A stretch of 64,000 nucleotides of DNA from Micromonospora inositola (lineage in GTDB: Bacteria; Actinomycetota; Actinomycetes; Mycobacteriales; Micromonosporaceae), in assembly GCF_900090285.1 (NCBI RefSeq), contig NZ_LT607754.1, forward strand, positions 6,412,001-6,476,000, read 5' to 3'. Positions 59,605-64,000 of this stretch are shown in pieces. The position numbers and the translations under genes were made by a program. The notes under the pieces were generated by a model. The model searched no databases, had not been told where the DNA came from, and saw only the letters and a list, made by a program, of their open reading frames with translations. Within the stretch, counting starts at the first letter, position 1. Every line of letters begins with the position of its first letter.

Positions 59605-61260
59605 ATGGATGCCCAGAGCGGTTCCGGGGGTCGTCGTGGTCGGCCGTACCGCCCGCCGAGGCCGACGCCGGCACGCGCCGGATGGTCGGAGCAGCAGCAC
59701 CGGGTCGGCTGGCTGCTCCGGGTCAACCGCCTTTACAGCGGCGACGAGCGTTGGCAGCGCGAGTCGGAATTCGCCGCCGACTTCCATGGCGGCTGCTGGC
59801 CTGAGCGGACGAGCGTCTACCGGATCTCCCGCTGGGAAACAGCTGCTGTCCGTGTGCCCTACCTGGCGGTTCGGCGGTACGAGGAACTCCTGCAGTTGCC
59901 GGCGCATCGGCTCGTCGTGCTGATCGACACCGTTTACCGCTACTCCGCCGCGGTCTCCGGCGCCGCGCCCCTGCTACAGAGGCAGCCGTTCCGGGATGTT
60001 CCGGAAAGTGTCGACCGGATGGAAGAGCTGGTGGAGGCCGTGCAGTCCGACGACGTGGTGACCGGGGTGCAATGGGACGAGCTGACGGCCCTGCTCGGCG
60101 GGGCCGGCCAGGTGATTCTGCCCCGATCCACGTGGGCCCATTTGGCGGAGCGACTCCTGGCCGAGATGATCGTGGCCGACGGCGTGGCCTGGGCCCAGCG
60201 CTACGAGGCGCTCAACCGCCTGCTCGCCCATCCGCTCGGACAGCAACCCGCGGTCGCGGCCTGCGCCAGCCTCGCGGCCGACCGCACCAACCAAGTGTTC
60301 GTCGAGACGGTCAGCGCACTAGACAGCAGCCCCCACCCCGATGCTGCCGCACACGTAATGGCACAGCTCGTCCATCCCACCAACGACCGCTCCCAGTACG
60401 GCGCTCTCCTCGCCTGCGTCCGTAAGCTGCGCTACGGGCACTTCACCGAGTCCCAGGTACGACGACTGGTACCAATCGTCAACAACTTCGCCGCCGACCC
60501 CGTTCACTACGAGGACACCCGCCGGCTCGCAACCGAGCTGCTCCGTCGGATCCCGGCGGATCTGCCAACCGACGCTCGCCTGCGGCTGCGCCACGCAGCC
60601 TACCCGGCCCGCGGGCCATACCACCCACCGCTTGGGACCGACTCGCAGTGGGCCTTGGCAGAGCGGATCGCCAACACCTCGGTGGCCGGCATGGCCAGGG
60701 AGGCTCCCCGCTTTCCGGACACGCTGCTACCGACCTTGGTCCGGGAGATGTTGTTCAGTCCTGTCTTCGACGTACGGCTGTACGCGGCGATCCTCCTGTT
60801 CGGCACGCCGTACCGTTCACCGCTGGCGACCGCCCTGGCAGTTGAGCTCCAAAGCCAGGTCGGGACCGGCGGCACCAACCTAGCCCGCACCCTGCTCGAA
60901 GCACTCCGGATCCTGGGAAGCGGCGAGCAGCGCCCCCTAGTCGAGAGATTGACCATCGCGGCCGGTCTGCCGTCCGTTGTCACCCTCGCGGCGGCCTCAA
61001 CGATCGGACACATCGGCGGTAGCAGCCCCGACCGCTACTGGACGACTGCGATCGAACACCATCTCCGAGTCTGGCGGAGTACCGGGAGCAGGACGAGCGC
61101 CTCTGCGTTGGACGGACTGATCTACGGCCTCGGCATCACACGCAACATCCCCCTGCTCCGACTCGTCCACGCGCACCCTGGTATCCCCTCTCCCGCCCGA
61201 GTCGCCGCAGGCTGGTGGCTCAACCTGCCGAGGTGGGTGTACGAGGGCGCAAATCGTTAG
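59605..61260 (+). CDS. XRE-like regulator with alpha-helical repeat C-terminus
   Basis: A 551-aa protein. Near residues 65-110 TSVYRISRWETAAVRVPYLA resembles the recognition part of XRE/Cro helix-turn-helix proteins, followed by EELLQLPAHRLVVLIDTVYR. The remaining ~430 residues are alpha-helical with HEAT-like character (ALLACVRKLRYGHFTESQVR, SPVFDVRLYAAILLFGTPYR, VVTLAAASTIGHIGGSSPDR). Similar large XRE proteins occur in actinobacteria as uncharacterised regulators. The IS701 element 27 bp upstream of the ATG probably removed its native promoter. Function unknown. Confidence 0.7.
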   Translation: MDAQSGSGGRRGRPYRPPRPTPARAGWSEQQHRVGWLLRVNRLYSGDERWQRESEFAADFHGGCWPERTSVYRISRWETAAVRVPYLAVRRYEELLQLPAHRLVVLIDTVYRYSAAVSGAAPLLQRQPFRDVPESVDRMEELVEAVQSDDVVTGVQWDELTALLGGAGQVILPRSTWAHLAERLLAEMIVADGVAWAQRYEALNRLLAHPLGQQPAVAACASLAADRTNQVFVETVSALDSSPHPDAAAHVMAQLVHPTNDRSQYGALLACVRKLRYGHFTESQVRRLVPIVNNFAADPVHYEDTRRLATELLRRIPADLPTDARLRLRHAAYPARGPYHPPLGTDSQWALAERIANTSVAGMAREAPRFPDTLLPTLVREMLFSPVFDVRLYAAILLFGTPYRSPLATALAVELQSQVGTGGTNLARTLLEALRILGSGEQRPLVERLTIAAGLPSVVTLAAASTIGHIGGSSPDRYWTTAIEHHLRVWRSTGSRTSASALDGLIYGLGITRNIPLLRLVHAHPGIPSPARVAAGWWLNLPRWVYEGANR

Positions 61261-61726
61261 CGCCCCAACGGCGGGCGCATCGGGCTGACCGTCTCGTGAG
61301 GACAGCAGCTGTCTGGCCCGCGCTGCGTCCCGTGCCTGCGAGGGGCCAGAAAGGGGTCGCCAACTCCTGTCGATCCGGGCCTGAGATGTACTGCTGGTGC
61401 GCCGCCGGGGACTCGAACCCTGAATCCCCCCGGCCGGCGGTGGATCAGCTCAGATCGGGCCGATCGACGTCCTGACCTGGGCGAGGTCTCTCGTTGCCTT
61501 ACAGCGGTTGCCAGCCCTTGTCGGCGTCAGTTGTGCCCGGCCTGTGCCCGATGATCACGCCAGTCCATCGCTAGCCCCCAGGTTGCGGCCCGGGCATTAC
61601 GAGTCGGTTCCCGACTGCTGGTTGCCTTGGTGCTCGACAGACGGTTGTTGCTGATCACGCCCCCGGCCGTCTGCCAGTGGTCGTTGGTTGCCTGCTTGGT
61701 CGGCTGCTCGTTGGCCGGCTACGGTC
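61261..61726. other. Gene-free stretch, 466 bp, with tRNA-like fragment
   Basis: Apart from the tRNA-like sequence at 61395-61425 (minus strand) and GCATTACGAGTCGGTTCC (61594-61611, also near 18590) nothing is recognisable. Confidence 0.45.
61395..61425 (-). other. tRNA 3'-end-like sequence, possible attachment site
   Basis: On the minus strand the 31 nt read ATTCAGGGTTCGAGTCCCCG then GCGGCGCACCA: a T loop TTCGAGT with a GGG/CCC stem (one mismatch further out), a 7-nt acceptor-like GCGGCGC and ACCA. The 5' half of a tRNA is not found within 100 bp. A remnant att site like the tRNA-Val half at 40076 is the likely explanation; the amino-acid type cannot be told. Confidence 0.45.
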
Positions 61727-62137
61727 TCAATGCCGCCGACGCTTGCTATCAGGGAGCCCGCTAGGGATTTCCCGACGACTACTGTCCGACCCAACCGGAT
61801 ACTCGCGTCCGACGTTCCTTTGAGGACTGGCCCGCCAGGTGCCTGACGGCGGTGTTGGGACAGCAGTTGGAGGCTGGAGGCGCTTCCGCTCTTCTTCCTT
61901 TGCATACTCCAGGAGCTTCGGCACGGCTTCCTCATCGCTCTTGGCACCCGTGAGGGCTCGTGCAGCCTTGATGACGGCGGCGTGCAACGCGACGAGTCTG
62001 TCGGCCTGGTGCGGAAGCTCCAAGCTCTCCTTCTGAGAGTCAGGCGACCGGTCAAACGAAACGACTACCTTGCCGTGCTCGTCGACGAGCACGAAGACGC
62101 TCGCATGCGGCCACCGCGGCTTCTTTGCCTCGGTCAT
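61727..62137 (-). CDS. Hypothetical protein, 136 aa
   Basis: Begins MTEAKKPRWPHASVFVLVDE and continues HGKVVVSFDRSPDSQKESLE, then a helical part (VALHAAVIKAARALTGAKSD) and a disordered, basic C-terminus. The N-terminal half looks like a small alpha/beta domain; I do not recognise a family. Codon use in the first 90 codons is coding-like. The C-terminal 40 residues may result from read-through of rearranged DNA. Start ATG at 62137. Confidence 0.45.
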   Translation of the reverse strand: MTEAKKPRWPHASVFVLVDEHGKVVVSFDRSPDSQKESLELPHQADRLVALHAAVIKAARALTGAKSDEEAVPKLLEYAKEEERKRLQPPTAVPTPPSGTWRASPQRNVGREYPVGSDSSRREIPSGLPDSKRRRH

Positions 62138-62525
62138 GCGCCGACCCTAGACCGAACCCATCGCTGTTGGTAGACGCCGTCGACGAACCGCTGGAACCCG
62201 GGCAGACGGCACACGGTTTAGGAAAGGTGTAGCGCCCGCTGGGCGGACTATCACTCCACCAGGGCATCCGCCCGCCAGGCCGCCAGCACGGCGCTTGATC
62301 ATTCCGCGCATGTTCCGGATCTTGACAAGCCACCTATCCACCGGAACGCGCATAGCACGTCGGTCAGCTGGCCGTTGCCTGGTTGGGAGAGCACGACGCT
62401 GGGCGCCTCAGCAGCCCTCGCCGGCGGTCAGGCCCTTCAGCCATCGGGTGGTGCGTCTTATCCGTGGGCGGCGCGGCGACGTGGTACGACTGCTTCAGTG
62501 ACAAGCCGACGAAGCGGGCGGGCCG
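62138..62525. other. Gene-free stretch, 388 bp
   Basis: Between the hypothetical gene and LtrA copy 3. No signal except the region just before the GTG at 62526, where the promoter of ltrA should be. Confidence 0.4.
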
Positions 62526-63740
62526 GTGACGACGAACAGAGTGGCCAACCTGCTGCGCAAGGGTGAGAGTCCGCAGCGGCCGATCTTCTTGGAACTGTTC
62601 TTCGATCTGGTGTACGTCTTCGCGCTCACCCGGGTCGTGAACGAGTTGGTGCTGGACTACACCAGGGGCCGCGTCGCCGAGACGTTGACCACTTCCCTTT
62701 CGGAAAACGGCGAGACTCTGCTGCTGTTCCTGGCCATCTGGTGGATCTGGACCCAGACGGCGTGGATGACCAGCAGATTCGACCCGTTTCAGCCGGCGAT
62801 CCAGTTCGTTGTCCTCGCGACGATGTTCGGGAGCCTGTTACTGGCGGTCGCGATATCCGGGGCTCTCAGTGAGACCGGCCTGCTCTTCGCGAGCACGTAC
62901 GCCGCGATCCAGGTGGGCCGCACCCTCTTCTTCGTACTCACCATGCGGGGCCACGATCTGCGCCGCGTCAACATGCTGGCGCTCGTCTGGTTCGGCGCGT
63001 CAGCCGTACCGTGGCTCGCCGGAGCTTTCGCACCAGAGCTGACGCGCAATTTGCTGTGGCTGCTGGCCTTGGCGATCGACTACCTGGGCGGCACACTCGG
63101 CTGGCCGGTACCGCGGCTGGGGCGCTCGCAGGTGTCCCCGTGGGCCGTCGCGGGCGAGTACCTGGCCGAACGCTACTGGCTGCTCATCATCGTCGCGCTT
63201 GGTGAGACGATCCTGACCGCCGGAACGGCTTTTCTACACGGTCCGATCGTGGCTGAACGAACATTGGCCCTTGTACTGTTGTTCGTCACCACGGTGTTGC
63301 TGTGGCGGATCTACTTCTACCGAGCCGGCCAGATCTTGGGCGAGGCCATCGCGGCATCCGCCGATCCTGGCCGGCTCGGTCGGTCGGCCGAGCTCTCCCA
63401 CCTGCTCATGGCGCTCGGCATCGTCGCCACCTCAGCCGGTTCCGAACTCGTCCTCATAGATCCATCCGGACACGCCAAACCGGCCTGGGTCGCCGCCATG
63501 CTCGGCGGGCCCGCGCTCTACCTCGCCGGGCGCTCAGTATTCGAGCACGTGGCCTTCGCCCGCGTGTCCCGGCCACGGCCGATCGGGATCCTCGTCCTCG
63601 CGGCCATAGCGCCGGTGATGGTCGGCCTGCCGCCACTCGGGGTCGCCGCAGCAGCTGCCGCCGTCCTGCTCGGCGTCGCCGTCTCGGACGCGATCCGAGC
63701 CCACGGAGGCCCACTGGAGCAGGCCTCGCCGCCCCGCTGA
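62526..63740 (+). CDS. ltrA: LtrA-type low-temperature-requirement membrane protein (copy 3)
   Basis: A 404-aa polytopic protein starting TTNRVANLLRKGESPQRPIF, with LELFFDLVYVFALTRVVNEL and about ten membrane helices, ending GGPALYLAGRSVFEHVAFAR and VSDAIRAHGGPLEQA. It is 11 residues longer than copies 1 and 2, mainly in the first loop (DYTRGRVAETLTTSLSENGE). GTG start as in copy 1. The three copies probably arose by duplication, or by independent acquisition at this variable locus. Confidence 0.85.
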   Translation: MTTNRVANLLRKGESPQRPIFLELFFDLVYVFALTRVVNELVLDYTRGRVAETLTTSLSENGETLLLFLAIWWIWTQTAWMTSRFDPFQPAIQFVVLATMFGSLLLAVAISGALSETGLLFASTYAAIQVGRTLFFVLTMRGHDLRRVNMLALVWFGASAVPWLAGAFAPELTRNLLWLLALAIDYLGGTLGWPVPRLGRSQVSPWAVAGEYLAERYWLLIIVALGETILTAGTAFLHGPIVAERTLALVLLFVTTVLLWRIYFYRAGQILGEAIAASADPGRLGRSAELSHLLMALGIVATSAGSELVLIDPSGHAKPAWVAAMLGGPALYLAGRSVFEHVAFARVSRPRPIGILVLAAIAPVMVGLPPLGVAAAAAAVLLGVAVSDAIRAHGGPLEQASPPR

Positions 63741-63855
63741 CGCGTGCCCGTTGCCCCACCTCTGCTGCACTAACGGCCGCGACAGGATCCGTCCGGTTGA
63801 CCGGCGGTGCTGTTCCGTCGGCCGCTGCTGCGAGCGCTATCCGAGTACCCGTTAG

Positions 63856-63987
63856 ATCCAGCTCGTGCACGCGGTGCTCCGGAACGCCCTGCAAGATGCC
63901 ATGCGAGAAGAGCCGGTGTCGCGCAACGTCGCCAAGCTGGTTTCGCGTCCCCTCGCCTCAGGCGTCACTCGCTGGCAAGCAGAGTAG
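63856..63987 (+). pseudogene. Tyrosine-integrase N-terminal domain fragment
   Basis: The frame from 63856 to the TAG at 63985-63987 gives LVHAVLRNALQDAMREEPVS then RNVAKLV, the end of the SAM-like core-binding domain of phage-type integrases (consensus I-H-A-x-L-R-x-A-L-x-x-A-V-R-x-x-x-I-x-R-N-V). The catalytic domain (R-H-R-Y) is absent. It supports past activity of integrative elements in this region. Confidence 0.65.
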
Positions 63988-64000
63988 ACGCCACGTGCGA

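Noticed and set aside
1..64000. CRISPR array, rRNA genes, complete prophage or secondary-metabolite cluster
   Set aside because: Looked for regularly spaced short repeats, rRNA signatures, capsid/terminase-like proteins and PKS/NRPS modules; none is present. Repeats found are few and irregularly spaced.

Overview
The window is high-GC DNA (mostly near 70 % G+C by eye) with actinobacterial gene content: GAF/ANTAR proteins, LtrA proteins, DUF5994, an ECF41 sigma factor, a LapA-like protein, SD-led GTG starts and GTGA/ATGA overlaps. A member of the Micromonosporaceae is my best guess; this is inference from gene content, not from a marker gene. No rRNA gene, intact tRNA gene, replication origin or CRISPR array is visible.

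Layout. 0-1.5 kb: an alpha/beta-hydrolase fragment, an isoprenylcysteine-methyltransferase-like gene and an IS256 scar. 1.5-6.6 kb (minus): a glycan operon with a 69-aa protein, two GT4 glycosyltransferases, a six-hairpin glycosidase-like protein and a GH130 phosphorylase-like enzyme. 6.9-15 kb: a stress and regulation block with a short membrane protein, a sigma region-4-only protein, two GAF-ANTAR regulators, LapA, DUF5994, a slipin that lost its SPFH core, a sigma region-2-only protein, LtrA copy 1, a fatty acid desaturase and inorganic pyrophosphatase. 15-20.7 kb: gene remnants and three IS elements. 20.9-24.2 kb: a membrane protein, a NarL-family histidine kinase and its response regulator. 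25.1-26.3 kb: an AT-richer orphan gene. 26.5-29.2 kb: an ECF41 sigma factor co-oriented with its epimerase-type partner behind a near-consensus ECF41 promoter, then an S51 peptidase. 29.5-39.1 kb: small single genes (DUF1883, cold-shock-like, HAD phosphatase, an ArsR/DUF5937 regulator whose best start codon is ATC, a TPR protein, a GlxA regulator divergent from an HD-domain protein and an oxidoreductase, and a membrane lipase-like protein).

39.2-64 kb is more heavily rearranged: an IS6 element, the 3' half of tRNA-Val(CAC), a TetR-controlled cluster (carboxymuconolactone decarboxylase family, nitroreductase, YjbR) with a 153-bp tandem duplication of its control region, a run of broken genes (transposase, MFS, radical SAM, OsmC, Ada), an NhaA-DsbA fusion, LtrA copy 2, a second oxidoreductase followed by a nest of three IS5-type elements, an IS701-type element with CTAG flanks, an XRE-like 551-aa protein, LtrA copy 3 and a tyrosine-integrase scar.

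The overall picture is an accessory region shaped by repeated integration at tRNA-type sites, IS insertion and gene decay, carrying small functional modules that are mostly regulatory or related to redox and stress. I did not find one complete new defence-type system. The best candidates for something undescribed are the complementary half-sigma proteins, the coreless slipin, the AUC-initiated regulator with its palindrome, the glycan operon, the orphan gene at 25.1 kb and the dispersed 13-mer repeats that match tRNA-Val.
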